Assembly: GCF_007556815.1 (NCBI RefSeq)
Contig: NZ_CP041745.1
Location: 1,837,001-1,901,000 of the forward strand
DNA: 64,000 bases
Source of the DNA: Paraburkholderia megapolitana
GTDB taxonomy: Bacteria > Pseudomonadota > Gammaproteobacteria > Burkholderiales > Burkholderiaceae
Direction: 5' to 3'
A program made the translations under genes and the position numbers. Positions within the stretch are counted from its first letter, which is position 1. Each line of letters opens with the position of its first letter. The notes under the pieces are model-generated. The model was not told the DNA's origin. It did no database searches and worked only from the letters and a program-made list of their open reading frames with translations. This document shows positions 18,059-27,517 of this stretch, in pieces.

Positions 18059-18216
18059 AATTGATCTCCCGTTGTAGTTGTCAGGTACGGCCCGACGACG
18101 ACAGCGTAGAGCGATTTCAGAGTAATTACAATAACCATACGGCATTATTAAAGCACATTAACAGGCCTGCCCGAAAAATCCAGGCAGGCCGTACCGCACT
18201 CTTATTACCTCGCGTC

Positions 18217-18978
18217 CTACTTTTTAGTCACATCGAACAGATAACCGGTCTTGCGGTCGCTCGTGGTCAACATCCCTCTGAGCGACCGATCGGTACTGTT
18301 GAAATACGCCATACCGCTCAACGACTGCCCGGCGAGTGCACAGTCAGCACCGGCAAACGTCGCCGTCACGTTGTACACGTTGCCACGTACCCGTGTCGCC
18401 ACCGTGCCCGTAGACGAACACAGCACGCCGGAGAAATTCGCCGCGCCGCCTCCTGCCAGCGTCAAACTCACCGGCGCGAGACTGCCTCCTTGCCCAAAGC
18501 TCGCCACAAAGAACCCCGAGTACGATCCAGCGATCGACGTGAGCGCCGGCGTTTTCTCATAGTCGGCATCGTAGTTCCCGGTAAAGGTCGCGCTTCCTGT
18601 GCCGTTCGTATACGCGATCGTCCCGTTCAGCGACTTCTTCTGCGTGTACGACGCGCTGACGCTACTGGACACTATGCCCAGCCCCTCGAGATTGAAGTCG
18701 CGCGCATTGTCCGACGAGAACGACCCGCTCTTCGACGTGCCGTTGCCCACCACGACGCCGCCAGGCATCGCGCTGCTACCGGACACCGAGTACATGACGT
18801 AATACGTGCCGTCATCGAGCACGAACGCATCGATTTGCCGGTTATTCGAGGTGGTCCCGTGGTATATCCCTTCGGCGCTGGTTGCAGGAGCAGGGCCGGT
18901 GTTATCTCCACCACCGCCGCCACCGCCGCATGCCGTCAGCGCAATGGCCATCCCCAGTGTGGTTACTGCTGTTTTCAT
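18217..18978 (-). CDS. Glycine-tract lipoprotein of unknown function (paralogue 2)
   Basis: A 253-residue predicted lipoprotein. The signal peptide MKTAVTTLGMAIALTAC ends in an LTAC lipobox, followed by seven glycines. The mature region GIYHGTTSNNRQIDAFVLDDG resembles the paralogue at 17174, and both continue with Ser/Gly/Thr-rich beta-type sequence. The start at 18978 has a GAGGG site. The two genes lie in tandem about 160 bases apart, so they probably arose by duplication, although base composition differs (this copy is GC-rich). Surface or periplasmic location is likely; role unknown. Confidence 0.75.
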   Translation of the reverse strand: MKTAVTTLGMAIALTACGGGGGGGDNTGPAPATSAEGIYHGTTSNNRQIDAFVLDDGTYYVMYSVSGSSAMPGGVVVGNGTSKSGSFSSDNARDFNLEGLGIVSSSVSASYTQKKSLNGTIAYTNGTGSATFTGNYDADYEKTPALTSIAGSYSGFFVASFGQGGSLAPVSLTLAGGGAANFSGVLCSSTGTVATRVRGNVYNVTATFAGADCALAGQSLSGMAYFNSTDRSLRGMLTTSDRKTGYLFDVTKK

Positions 18979-19183
18979 GCTTCCCTCGTTATAAAAATGT
19001 AATTTCCGTGTAATGACGGCGGAAGCATGTTAGCCGCGGTGAGGGATTACCGTGAAGAGAGGCAGGTCTAATTTAGTTTTAAATTTTCGCCAGGTCGTTA
19101 AACGGCAAGCGGCGGCGGCCTGAAATCCAGCGACGCGCCGCGACTCCGGTAAACTCGATGCTTTTCCGCCTTTCGCCCTCTCC

Positions 19184-19879
19184 ATGACTCAAGACGAACT
19201 CAAGCAACTGGTCGGCCGCGCCGCCGCCGACTACGTCAACGCCAACGTGCCCGAAGGCGCCATCATCGGCGTCGGTACCGGGTCGACCGCGAACTGCTTC
19301 ATCGATGCGCTCGCCGCGAGCCGCCCGCGTTATCGCGGGGCGGTGTCCAGTTCGGTCGCGACGACGGCGCGTCTGCAGTCGCACGGTTTCAAGGTGTTCG
19401 ATCTGAACGAGATCGATTCGCTGCCGGTTTACGTCGACGGTGCCGACGAAATCGACGCGAGCGGTGCGATGATCAAGGGCGGCGGCGGGGCGTTGACGCG
19501 CGAGAAAATCGTCGCGTCGGTGGCGGATGTGTTCGTCTGCATCGCGGACGCCTCCAAGCGCGTAGCCGTGCTCGGCCAGTTTCCGCTGCCGGTCGAAGTC
19601 GTGCCGATGGCACGTACCGCCATCGGTCGGCGCGTGACGGCGCTCGGTGGCGTGCCGGTGGTGCGCGTCAAGCAGGACGGCACGCCGTTCATCACCGACA
19701 ACGGCAACGAGATCATCGACGTGAAGGGCCTGCAGATCCACGATCCGCGCGCACTCGAAGCGCAGATCAATGCGTGGCCGGGTGTGGTGACGGTGGGTCT
19801 GTTTGCGGCGCGCGGCGCCAACCTGTGTCTGATCGGTGCGGAGCACGGCGTCGAAACGATCGAATACGGGCAGCGTTAA
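19184..19879 (+). CDS. rpiA: Ribose-5-phosphate isomerase A
   Basis: A 231-residue enzyme converting ribose 5-phosphate to ribulose 5-phosphate in the pentose phosphate pathway. The phosphate-binding [14 protein letters not shown] near residue 28 and the active-site segments DGADEID and [12 protein letters not shown] are all present. The length is normal for RpiA. The start at 19184 gives the typical [18 protein letters not shown]-terminus. It is a single gene between oppositely directed neighbours. Confidence 0.96.
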   Translation: MTQDELKQLVGRAAADYVNANVPEGAIIGVGTGSTANCFIDALAASRPRYRGAVSSSVATTARLQSHGFKVFDLNEIDSLPVYVDGADEIDASGAMIKGGGGALTREKIVASVADVFVCIADASKRVAVLGQFPLPVEVVPMARTAIGRRVTALGGVPVVRVKQDGTPFITDNGNEIIDVKGLQIHDPRALEAQINAWPGVVTVGLFAARGANLCLIGAEHGVETIEYGQR

Positions 19880-19894
19880 GCGTATTCGTGCGCG

Positions 19895-19918
19895 CCTGCA
19901 ACGGACACTAGTTGCAGG
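19895..19918. terminator. Hairpin at the rpiA / lipoprotein convergence
   Basis: CCTGCAAC (19895-19902) pairs perfectly with 19911-19918, loop 8 bases. The stem spans the stop codon of the leftward gene. There is no long T-run, so termination activity is only possible. Confidence 0.35.
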
Positions 19919-20423
19919 ACGTCGCGCTGCCGACCGTCGTGCAGGTATGGGCTGACCAGTGGGTCTCCGTGGACAGTCCCAGCCGCGGACTCGACGCGAA
20001 ACGCAGATCGATGCGTGTCGCCGGTTGTCCGGTCGGCGCGTGCGGCAGTGGCGCTGCCGCGGCGATCGCCTGCGCGGCCAGCGTGTCCCACGCGGCATCG
20101 CCGGTGCTGTGCAGCAACTGCGCCGATGCGACGCTTCCATCAGGCGCAAAGCGTACCGATACGATCGACTCCGGATACCCGGCACGATCCCTCGATGCAA
20201 TCCGCAGATTGGTGCTGATCAGACATCCGGTATAACGCGACCACTGTGGGCGCGTGAGTTGATCGAGCGAGTCGGGTGCCGGTTGGCCCGATTGACCCAA
20301 CCGCTCACGGCATAGCCGCACGATAGTCGCGCTGTCGGGCACGCTCGGCCTATCGCTTGTGCAGGCTGTCAGCACGGCGAGCCCCAGCGCCAATATGACT
20401 CCCCCCAACACGCGCTGTTTCAT
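19908..20423 (-). CDS. TonB C-terminal-like lipoprotein
   Basis: A small predicted lipoprotein of about 171 residues. The signal peptide MKQRVLGGVILALGLAVLTAC ends in an LTAC lipobox. The C-terminal half resembles the TonB/TolA C-terminal fold: IVSVRFAPDGSVASAQLLHSTGDAAWDTLAAQAI, with the alternating strand-helix pattern of that domain. It lacks the N-terminal membrane anchor and Pro-rich spacer of true TonB. The ATG at 20423 is preferred because of a GAGAA upstream; an ATG at 20435 is also possible. It faces rpiA tail to tail. Function unknown. Confidence 0.65.
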   Translation of the reverse strand: MKQRVLGGVILALGLAVLTACTSDRPSVPDSATIVRLCRERLGQSGQPAPDSLDQLTRPQWSRYTGCLISTNLRIASRDRAGYPESIVSVRFAPDGSVASAQLLHSTGDAAWDTLAAQAIAAAAPLPHAPTGQPATRIDLRFASSPRLGLSTETHWSAHTCTTVGSATSCN

Positions 20424-20514
20424 TGTCGTTCTCATCGCCGGTTGATCGATGGGACGATTATAGGCGCTGCATTTACAGACGCGGCGCTAGCCGAGGCACA
20501 GCCGGCTCGAGTCG

Positions 20515-21759
20515 TCAGCGCACCGTATCCGCGATCGCATCGGTCATTTTCCGCACATACATACCCAGCGAAAAATCGCGTTGCGCATCGGCTTGCGCCT
20601 TTTCGGCAAGACGTTGTGCAAGATGCGGCGACACGCGCAACGTTCGCATGGCTCCGGCGAGCGCTTCGACATTGCCGGGCTCGACGAGCCAGCCGTTGCG
20701 CAGGTGCCGCACGATCTCGGTGACTCCACCGGCCGCGGTCGCAATGACTGGTCGCCCAGCCGCCATCCCTTCGACGATCACGCGACCAAACGGCTCCGCA
20801 TCCGTCGACGTATGCAACACGACGTCCATCGCTTTCATCCATAGGGGCATGTCGTCGCGAAAGCCCATGAAGTGCACGCGCTCGCTCACACCGAACTGTG
20901 CCGCGAGTTCATGCAGATGCTGGACATAGTCATCCTCGCCGAACAGCGCGGCGCCGACCAGCACGAGATGTGCATCCGGCACACGGGCAAGCGCGGCAAT
21001 CGCGATATGCTGGCCTTTCCACGGCGCAAGCCGGCTAAAGAGTCCCGCGAGCCACGCATGTTCGGGTAGTCCGAGGCGCCCGCGCAACGCGATGAGATCG
21101 GCGGGGCTCAATTTGCCCACTGCATTGAACGCGTCGGTATCGATACCGTTGTGCACGACCGGCGGCATATCGGCCATGCGTCCGGTGAGTTCAGCGAGCG
21201 ATTGCGCGGACGCATGCGAATTCGCGACCACACGATCGACCGCGAGCCGCACGAGCCACTTCACCACGAGCCGCTGTGCGAATCCGAAATGCTCGGGCGA
21301 CATGATGTCGTGCAGATGCCAGATCACGGGCCGCCGATGCAGCGGCTTGCCGAGCGCGCCGATCACGAGCGCTTTTTGCGTATTCAGGAACAGCACATCG
21401 TAGCGTTTCGCCACGTCCGCGATTGCACGCACCTGACGCACGATACCGGGCAATGCGCGCAACCACCCGAGCCGCAACGACTGCCTGCCGATACCCGACA
21501 CACGCGCATTGCCGATCACTTCGACAGGCACGCCAAGCGTTTCGAGCCGCGCGCGAAACGGTCCATCCGACAGCAAAACTACCTTGCCGCGCGCAGCACA
21601 TGCTTCAGCGAGCGGCAGCAGCGAAAACTCCGCACCACCGAGCTGACCGCTTTGATCGACGAATAGCACCGACGGCGCGTCAGCATTGTCGTGAACAACA
21701 GTGTCGCTATCGGCGGCACGGGCGAGTGGGAACGGCGAAGCGATACGAGGACTGTTCAT
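20515..21759 (-). CDS. Glycosyltransferase family 4
   Basis: A 414-residue GT-B fold glycosyltransferase. The N-terminal domain has DQSGQLGGAEFSLLPLAEA. The C-terminal donor-binding domain has the GT4 pattern EPFGRVIVEGMAAGRPVIA (E-x7-E motif) and GLFSRLAPWKGQH. The ATG at 21759 begins MNSPRIAS; upstream extension to 21831 is not supported. It is divergent from the next glycosyltransferase at 21967, with about 200 bases between, and marks the left edge of the exopolysaccharide locus. The sugar transferred cannot be read from the sequence. Confidence 0.88.
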   Translation of the reverse strand: MNSPRIASPFPLARAADSDTVVHDNADAPSVLFVDQSGQLGGAEFSLLPLAEACAARGKVVLLSDGPFRARLETLGVPVEVIGNARVSGIGRQSLRLGWLRALPGIVRQVRAIADVAKRYDVLFLNTQKALVIGALGKPLHRRPVIWHLHDIMSPEHFGFAQRLVVKWLVRLAVDRVVANSHASAQSLAELTGRMADMPPVVHNGIDTDAFNAVGKLSPADLIALRGRLGLPEHAWLAGLFSRLAPWKGQHIAIAALARVPDAHLVLVGAALFGEDDYVQHLHELAAQFGVSERVHFMGFRDDMPLWMKAMDVVLHTSTDAEPFGRVIVEGMAAGRPVIATAAGGVTEIVRHLRNGWLVEPGNVEALAGAMRTLRVSPHLAQRLAEKAQADAQRDFSLGMYVRKMTDAIADTVR

Positions 21760-21966
21760 CGTCGGGCAAGCGTAGCAAGAGAGGTAACAGAGACGGGCGT
21801 AGCCGGCGGCTCGCCGGATCGGTCCACACACGCAACCGGCGAGTTTCCATTATTCGCGCGTTGTCTCACGCGCAGTGTGGCCGCGCGCACGCACGGCCGC
21901 AGACACGCCCCGTACACTCGGTTGCGTGGCGAGGGTTTGTCCGTGCGCCGTCCTACAGGTATCGAA

Positions 21967-23166
21967 ATGATGAGAGTGGCGATCGTGCACGACTGGCTCG
22001 TAGCTCCCGGCGGAGCGGAGAAGGTGCTGGAGCAGATCATCCAGTGCTTTCCCGACGCCGACCTGTTCAGCCTGGTCGATTTCCTCGAGGACCGAACGCC
22101 GGTGCGCGGCAAGCCGGTCACGACGTCGTTTATCCAGCGTCTGCCGTTTGCACGGCGCCGCTATCGCGGCTATTTGCCGTTGATGCCACTCGCTATCGAG
22201 CAGTTCGATCTGTCGGACTACGACCTGATCATCACGAGTTCGTACGCGGTGGCCAAGGGCGTACTGGTCGGCCCCGACCAGACACATGTGAGCTACGTGC
22301 ACTCGCCGATGCGCTACGCGTGGGACCTGCAGCATCAGTACTTGCGCGAAGCGCGTTTGATGCGCGGACCGCGTTCGTGGGCCACACGTGCGTTGCTGCA
22401 CTATCTGCGCGGCTGGGATGCGCGTTCGGCGAACGGCGTCGATTGTCTGATCGCGAATTCGCATTTCGTCGCGCGCCGGATGCTCAAGACCTACCGCCGC
22501 AACGCTGTTGTGATCGCGCCGCCGGTCGACGTGCACAACTTCGAACTACGCGAACATAAAGACGATTTCTATCTGACCGCATCGCGGATGGTGCCGTACA
22601 AGCGCATGGATCTGATCGTCGAGGCGTTCACCGCAATGCCGCAGCGAAAGCTGATCGTGATCGGCGACGGCCCGCAGATGGCCGAGCTGCGCGCGAAGGC
22701 CGGCCCCAATGTACAGATACTCGGCTATCAGCCGTTTGCGGTGCTGAAAGACCATATGCAACGTGCCCAGGCATTCGTATTCGCCGCCGAAGAGGATTTC
22801 GGCATCGCGGTCGTCGAAGCGCAGGCGAGCGGCACGCCGGTCATCGCTTACGGCAAGGGTGGCGCGCTGGAAACTGTCGTGCCGCTCGGCGAAGCACAAC
22901 CGACCGGCGTGCATTTCGCGCAGCAGAGTGTTTCCGCCGTACTCGATGCCGTCGATCGTTTCGAGCGGCATCGCGCGGCGATTTCACCGGCTGCGTGCCG
23001 CGCGAATGCCGAGCGATTTTCTGCGGCGACGTTTCGGCGCGCGTTCATGGTCGAAGTGACGCGCACGATTGCGGCGGCTGGTGCGCGCGAGCGCAGCAGT
23101 GCATCGCGGCCCGCGGACCTCGCGTGGCCACGCGATTCCGCACCGGGGAGCATGTGGGGCCGTTGA
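21967..23166 (+). CDS. Glycosyltransferase family 4
   Basis: About 399 residues, GT-B fold. It has RVAIVHDWLVAPGGAEKVLEQI at the N-terminus, ANSHFVARR mid-protein, LTASRMVPYKRMDLI, and the donor-site pattern EDFGIAVVEAQASGTPVIAY. This group includes mannosyltransferases that use GDP-mannose, which fits the ManC gene at 49548, but the donor is not proven. Two adjacent ATGs (21967 and 21970) are equivalent choices. A much longer frame from 21691 overlaps the divergent gene and is not used. The HTH gene follows by 72 bases. Confidence 0.87.
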   Translation: MMRVAIVHDWLVAPGGAEKVLEQIIQCFPDADLFSLVDFLEDRTPVRGKPVTTSFIQRLPFARRRYRGYLPLMPLAIEQFDLSDYDLIITSSYAVAKGVLVGPDQTHVSYVHSPMRYAWDLQHQYLREARLMRGPRSWATRALLHYLRGWDARSANGVDCLIANSHFVARRMLKTYRRNAVVIAPPVDVHNFELREHKDDFYLTASRMVPYKRMDLIVEAFTAMPQRKLIVIGDGPQMAELRAKAGPNVQILGYQPFAVLKDHMQRAQAFVFAAEEDFGIAVVEAQASGTPVIAYGKGGALETVVPLGEAQPTGVHFAQQSVSAVLDAVDRFERHRAAISPAACRANAERFSAATFRRAFMVEVTRTIAAAGARERSSASRPADLAWPRDSAPGSMWGR

Positions 23167-23238
23167 GCGCGGACACCACAAGCAGGTTCATTAATCAAGA
23201 CCAACAGACAGCCGTCATTCGTTCGTGGGGAGACTCAA

Positions 23239-23715
23239 GTGGACTGCAGGCGGCGCGTGGACGAGGACGAATCGACGCATATGAATGCCGATCGCATTGC
23301 GGGACCTGCGGGACCGCTTTCCGCCATCATCGAAGCCTGGGCCGCATTGCAGGCCCAGGTGCCGTTAAAACCCGTGCGCAGCGAGACGGACTTCCAGAGG
23401 ATGACGCGGCTCGCCAGCGAACTCACTGATCATCTGCAAGGTGACGCACAGCATCCGCTCGCGGATCTGCTCGGCGTCGTTACCGACCTCGTAGGCGTGT
23501 GGGGCACACGGCATGTGGAAGTACTGCCGGAAGCCGCGCCACGCGACGTGCTGCGTCATCTGCTCGAGACGCACAAGCTGCGGCAGAAGGATCTGTCCGA
23601 CATTGCGTCACCGACCGTGATCAGCGACATTCTTGCGGGCCGGCGAGCGATCAGCAAGAACGTCGCGAAAGCGCTGGCGGTGCGTTTTCATACGGACGTG
23701 GCGCGGTTTCTGTAA
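23239..23715 (+). CDS. HigA-like helix-turn-helix protein (solitary)
   Basis: A 158-residue protein like the antitoxin HigA and related XRE-type regulators. The C-terminal HTH is LRQKDLSDIASPTVISDILAGRRAISKNVAKALAVRF, preceded by an acidic/helical region containing HPLADLLGVVTDLV. The GTG at 23239 has an excellent GGGGAG site 6 bases upstream; an internal ATG at 23281 is the alternative. No RelE/HigB-like toxin gene is beside it. It lies between a glycosyltransferase gene and the Wzc gene, so it may act as a plain regulator. Confidence 0.78.
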   Translation: MDCRRRVDEDESTHMNADRIAGPAGPLSAIIEAWAALQAQVPLKPVRSETDFQRMTRLASELTDHLQGDAQHPLADLLGVVTDLVGVWGTRHVEVLPEAAPRDVLRHLLETHKLRQKDLSDIASPTVISDILAGRRAISKNVAKALAVRFHTDVARFL

Positions 23716-23764
23716 CTGCGCTGGCTGCTGGATCCAACGACACCCAATCACACAGAATGAATTT

Positions 23765-23800
23765 GCCGGCGGCACACGTCTGAAAACGTGTGTCGCCGGC
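23765..23800. terminator. Hairpin between the convergent HigA-like and Wzc genes
   Basis: A 15-base stem (23765-23779 with 23786-23800) with a single mismatch and a 6-base loop. It lies between two convergent genes. T-runs are weak, but the stem is strong; a bidirectional terminator is likely. Confidence 0.65.
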
Positions 23801-23829
23801 GTTCGTTCGTTGCGTGCCTGAACTGAGTA

Positions 23830-26241
23830 CTAGCTGGGTGTATTCGTACCGAGCGGATCGCTTGCCGTGTACGTATAAGCGTACGCGTAGTCATAAGTGC
23901 CGTAGCGCCCACCGCTTTTCAGCGGCACAGCATTCATCACACCACCGATCAGACGTGCCCGCGCGCGCCGCAGCTTCTTCAGCGATTCGCCGATGTTGCG
24001 TTCGCTATGTGCGCCCGCGCGCATCACGAGCACGGTCGACCCGGCGATGTGCGCAATGATCGCCGCGTCGGCAACGGCGAGCAACGGCGGCGTATCGATC
24101 ATCACGATGTCGAACTGCTGCTCGAGTCGTTGCAGGATTTCCCCGAAGCGCGCCGAAGTGAGAATCTCCGACGGGTTCGGCGGATAGGCGCCGGCCGCGA
24201 TGAAGTGCAACCCTTCCACGCCGGTTGGGCGCGCAACGACGTCGAAGTCGGCCTGGCCGGTCAGCAGTTCGGTAAGACCGCCATGCGGCGAGCGACCGAG
24301 ATACTGAGCCAGCCGGCCGCGTCGCAGGTCGGCGTCGATCAGCAACACACGTTTGCCCGATTCCGCGAGCAGCACGGCGAGGTTCGCGCACAGAAAGCTC
24401 TTGCCGTCCGACGGCGCAGGGCTCGTGATCGCGACGATGCGGTTTGGTGCGTCGATCAGCCCGAACTGCAACGTCGCGCGCAAACCGCGCAAACCTTCCA
24501 CCGAAATATCGAACGGCCGGGTGGTCGCGAGCAAAGAACGGGTCGGCGGTTTCGCGCGCGGTACGACGGTCTGCGTGCCGGTTTTGACGCGCGTCGGCGC
24601 GTGCGGTGCGGCGGACGTAGCACGCGGGCGCACCAGCCGCGCGAAGCTGCCCGGTAACGCGGGCAGGCCGGCGCCGGTGCCAACGCGGCGCGCGGCCGCG
24701 CCCGGCAGGGCAGCGCGCGCGCTTGCCGAGAGCCGGTCGCTGTGCGCCTGCTCGGCACTGAATGGAATCGAACCGAAGATCGGCATCTGAAAGCGCCGCT
24801 CGACGAATTCCGGATCGGTGACACCGGTAAAGAACGTGCGTCGGCAGAACGCGAACAGAATGCCCGCGATCACGCCGAGCACCGTCCCTGCCGAGATGAT
24901 CAGCGCCGCTTTAGGACGTACCGGTGCCGCCGGCAACAACGCTTCGTCGATGATGTGCACGTTGCCGATCGTGCCGGCACGCGAGATCGACAGTTCCTGG
25001 GTCTTGTTCAGCAGCGCGACGTAGATTTCTTCGGCGACTTTCGCGTTGCGCTGTAGCGCAACCGCATCGCGTTCGGAGTTCGGTAGAGTCTTGAAGTGAT
25101 CCTCGAAGCGGTCCTTTTCGCCGGTCATCGCGGCGAGTTGCGCATCGACGGTTTTGACTTCGGGGCTTTCGGCCGTGAAGCGCTGTAGCAACTGCGCACG
25201 CGTAATGCGCAGCGCCGCAATCTGCTTCTCATAGTCGAGGCCACCCGACAGATACACGGAAGCTTCCTGAGTCGGCTGGAACGAGCCGACACGCGCCTGG
25301 TATTCGGACAGCGCAGTTTCGGCGTGATGCACTTCGTCGCGCAGACGCGGCAGTTCGCTGTTGAGGAACGACAGCATGCGGCTCGCTTCTTCCTGTGCAC
25401 GTTCGGTGCGCTGCTGCAGATACGACGCGGTGATCGCATTCGCAATCGCGGTGATTGCGTGCGGATCGGTGCCCATGTACGACAGCTGCACGACACCGGT
25501 GTCGCGACCCTTCTCGGCAACCTGCAATCCGGACGACAGGCGCGCGACCGCATCGAGCGGGTTGTAGCGCGTGACGAAGAACTCGGTGCCGGCCCGCGCC
25601 GTCAGCGTGCTGACGCGCATCGTGACGCCGCTACCGTTAGCTGTGACGCCCGCAATACCGGTGACGAGCGGCTGACCATACGGGTCGAGCAGCATGTAAC
25701 GCCCATCGCCGAGCGCACGCAGTACGAGCTGCGCGCCTTCGAGCGGTTTCGGCACGCTGATCGAATCGAGCGAGAGCTGTTCGCCGCCCCATGCGTAAGA
25801 GCGCATACCGAACAGCGCCGGCAGCGGGTGGCCCGGCTGCGCGAAGAGCGCAGTGAGCTTGCCGAGCAACGGCATCGTATGCGGCCATGCCGCGATATTC
25901 AGCTTGAACTGCTCGACGACCGGCTCGACCACCGCGCGGCTCTTGATGATCTCGATCTCGGCATCGGTGTGCATCGCTCCCGCCGACGGCACGAGCGCAG
26001 CCAGCGCCTGGCTCGCCGAATTCGTGCTGGTGCCGGTCTGCGATTCGACCTGGATCAGCGCATCCGCGGAATAGATCGGCGTGGCGATCTTCGTGTAGAT
26101 CACCGACGCGAAGATCACACAGGCCGCGATGCCGATCACCCAGCCGATCTGATCGAGAATCAGCCGCAGCAGATCGCGCGTCACAGCGTCTTCGTCGTTG
26201 CCCGAAGCAGGGGAATGCTCGAGCATGTCATAGGTACTCAT
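23830..26241 (-). CDS. Polysaccharide co-polymerase / tyrosine autokinase (Wzc/BceF type)
   Basis: An 803-residue inner membrane protein that controls chain length and export of the polysaccharide by autophosphorylation. A Wzz domain lies between two membrane segments (about residues 34-55 and 445-465) with a coiled-coil region of about 290-410. The C-terminal BY-kinase domain has Walker A APSDGKS, Walker A' LLIDADLRRGRL and Walker B VMIDTPP, and ends in a cluster of six tyrosines (YGTYDYAYAYTYT). A Pro/Ala/Arg-rich linker of roughly 80 residues separates the membrane part from the kinase. It follows the Wza gene by 26 bases. No Wzb phosphatase gene is visible in the window. Confidence 0.93.
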   Translation of the reverse strand: MSTYDMLEHSPASGNDEDAVTRDLLRLILDQIGWVIGIAACVIFASVIYTKIATPIYSADALIQVESQTGTSTNSASQALAALVPSAGAMHTDAEIEIIKSRAVVEPVVEQFKLNIAAWPHTMPLLGKLTALFAQPGHPLPALFGMRSYAWGGEQLSLDSISVPKPLEGAQLVLRALGDGRYMLLDPYGQPLVTGIAGVTANGSGVTMRVSTLTARAGTEFFVTRYNPLDAVARLSSGLQVAEKGRDTGVVQLSYMGTDPHAITAIANAITASYLQQRTERAQEEASRMLSFLNSELPRLRDEVHHAETALSEYQARVGSFQPTQEASVYLSGGLDYEKQIAALRITRAQLLQRFTAESPEVKTVDAQLAAMTGEKDRFEDHFKTLPNSERDAVALQRNAKVAEEIYVALLNKTQELSISRAGTIGNVHIIDEALLPAAPVRPKAALIISAGTVLGVIAGILFAFCRRTFFTGVTDPEFVERRFQMPIFGSIPFSAEQAHSDRLSASARAALPGAAARRVGTGAGLPALPGSFARLVRPRATSAAPHAPTRVKTGTQTVVPRAKPPTRSLLATTRPFDISVEGLRGLRATLQFGLIDAPNRIVAITSPAPSDGKSFLCANLAVLLAESGKRVLLIDADLRRGRLAQYLGRSPHGGLTELLTGQADFDVVARPTGVEGLHFIAAGAYPPNPSEILTSARFGEILQRLEQQFDIVMIDTPPLLAVADAAIIAHIAGSTVLVMRAGAHSERNIGESLKKLRRARARLIGGVMNAVPLKSGGRYGTYDYAYAYTYTASDPLGTNTPS

Positions 26242-26267
26242 TGCGTTACTCCGTCCGGTAGGGTGGC

Positions 26268-27479
26268 TCAGCGGCCCAGCTCTCTGGTGTAGAACAGCGT
26301 TTGCAGCGTCGGCGAGATCTGGTCGAGCGCACGGTTAAAGCGCGCGGAACTCGCGACCTGCACGTACACGACATCCTTCGCCTGCAATTCGAATTTGGTC
26401 ATCAGCATCAACGCGTCGACCTGGGTCATGTCGAGGCGGTAGACATCCGGAGTGAGCGTTTTGTCGGCGCCGCGAATCACGTAGATGTAGCGCGGGTCGC
26501 CGGTCTTCGGATCGAGACTGCCCGCGCCGGTCATCGCGTCGGCGAGCGTCAGGCGGCCGCGATTCATCGGCAGCGAAGTTGGTTTCATCACTTCGCCGAG
26601 CACGAAGATGCGGCTGTTCGAGCGGTCCGGCACATCGATGATGTCGCCGTCCTGCAGCAGCACGTTCTGCTGCGTGTCGCCGGTTTCGAGCAACGCGGCG
26701 ACGTCCACCGTGTAGCGCCGGCCGTCGCGTGTGACGCCGACGTTCTGCAAGTCTGCATCCGGCAACGCACCGCCCGCGCGATTGATCGCATCGAGCACGG
26801 TGAGCGGCGAATCGGTAATCGATTCGAGCGTGGGGTTGCGCAGGTTGCCGGTGACCTGCACGGTCTGGCTGTTGTAGCCCGATACGCGCACGTCGATCTG
26901 CGGCGCGCGGATCGTGCGGGCGAGCGAACGCGCCAGCATCTCCTGGACCTGCTGCGCGGTCCTGCCGGTCACGCGCAAACGTCCCACACGCGGGAAGAAA
27001 ATGGTGCCGTTATTCGCGACGCGTACGGTCAATCCGCCTTCTGCAGCACCGTTTCCCGATGCCGTCGCACCAGGGCCGGTCGTGCCGCCGGCACCCGCGC
27101 TGGCCGTGCCGTTGACGCCTGCGCTCTGGCCAACCGCCGGCAGCGGCGGCAACGTGACCGCATTGGCGAAGCCGGTGCCGGTCAGCTCCGGATGGTCCCA
27201 GACGATGATCGACAGCTGGTCGCCGATACCGACGCGGTACTCGTACTGCCTGCGTGTCTGTTGCGTGAGACACGTGAGCAGACACGTAGCCGGTTTGTAC
27301 GCCGCGCGTTCCGCACGAAAATAACCGACGTCGATCGGCCGCACCACGAAGCGTTCCGCGCTGTGCTGCGGGATCTTCGTCTGGTCGAGCCGGTCGTTGT
27401 CGAGATACGGTCCTGGTGCCAGCGCGCACGCGCCGAGCGATACGCTCGCAAGCACGCCGGCAAGTATTTTGATGTTCAT
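26268..27479 (-). CDS. Polysaccharide export outer membrane lipoprotein (Wza/BceE type)
   Basis: A 403-residue outer membrane exporter. A lipoprotein signal ends at C18 (SLGAC). The PES domain begins YRVGIGDQLSIIVWDHPELT and continues NGTIFFPRVGRLRVTGRT, followed by SLBB-type repeats such as VQVTGNLRNPTLESI and IFVLGEVMKPTSLPM. A Gly/Ala/Thr-rich insertion (about residues 110-150) interrupts the PES domain. The ATG at 27479 has a GGGGGA site; an upstream frame to 27710 overlaps the GT2 gene and is rejected. It partners the Wzc protein encoded 26 bases downstream. Confidence 0.94.
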   Translation of the reverse strand: MNIKILAGVLASVSLGACALAPGPYLDNDRLDQTKIPQHSAERFVVRPIDVGYFRAERAAYKPATCLLTCLTQQTRRQYEYRVGIGDQLSIIVWDHPELTGTGFANAVTLPPLPAVGQSAGVNGTASAGAGGTTGPGATASGNGAAEGGLTVRVANNGTIFFPRVGRLRVTGRTAQQVQEMLARSLARTIRAPQIDVRVSGYNSQTVQVTGNLRNPTLESITDSPLTVLDAINRAGGALPDADLQNVGVTRDGRRYTVDVAALLETGDTQQNVLLQDGDIIDVPDRSNSRIFVLGEVMKPTSLPMNRGRLTLADAMTGAGSLDPKTGDPRYIYVIRGADKTLTPDVYRLDMTQVDALMLMTKFELQAKDVVYVQVASSARFNRALDQISPTLQTLFYTRELGR

Positions 27480-27517
27480 GTCGTAATCCCCCGCGTGAGC
27501 CTCCACGCTGTCTGTTT

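Noticed and set aside
23239..23715. Complete HigBA toxin-antitoxin pair
   Set aside because: Only the antitoxin-like gene is present. The gaps on both sides (72 and 114 bases) are too small for a toxin gene.
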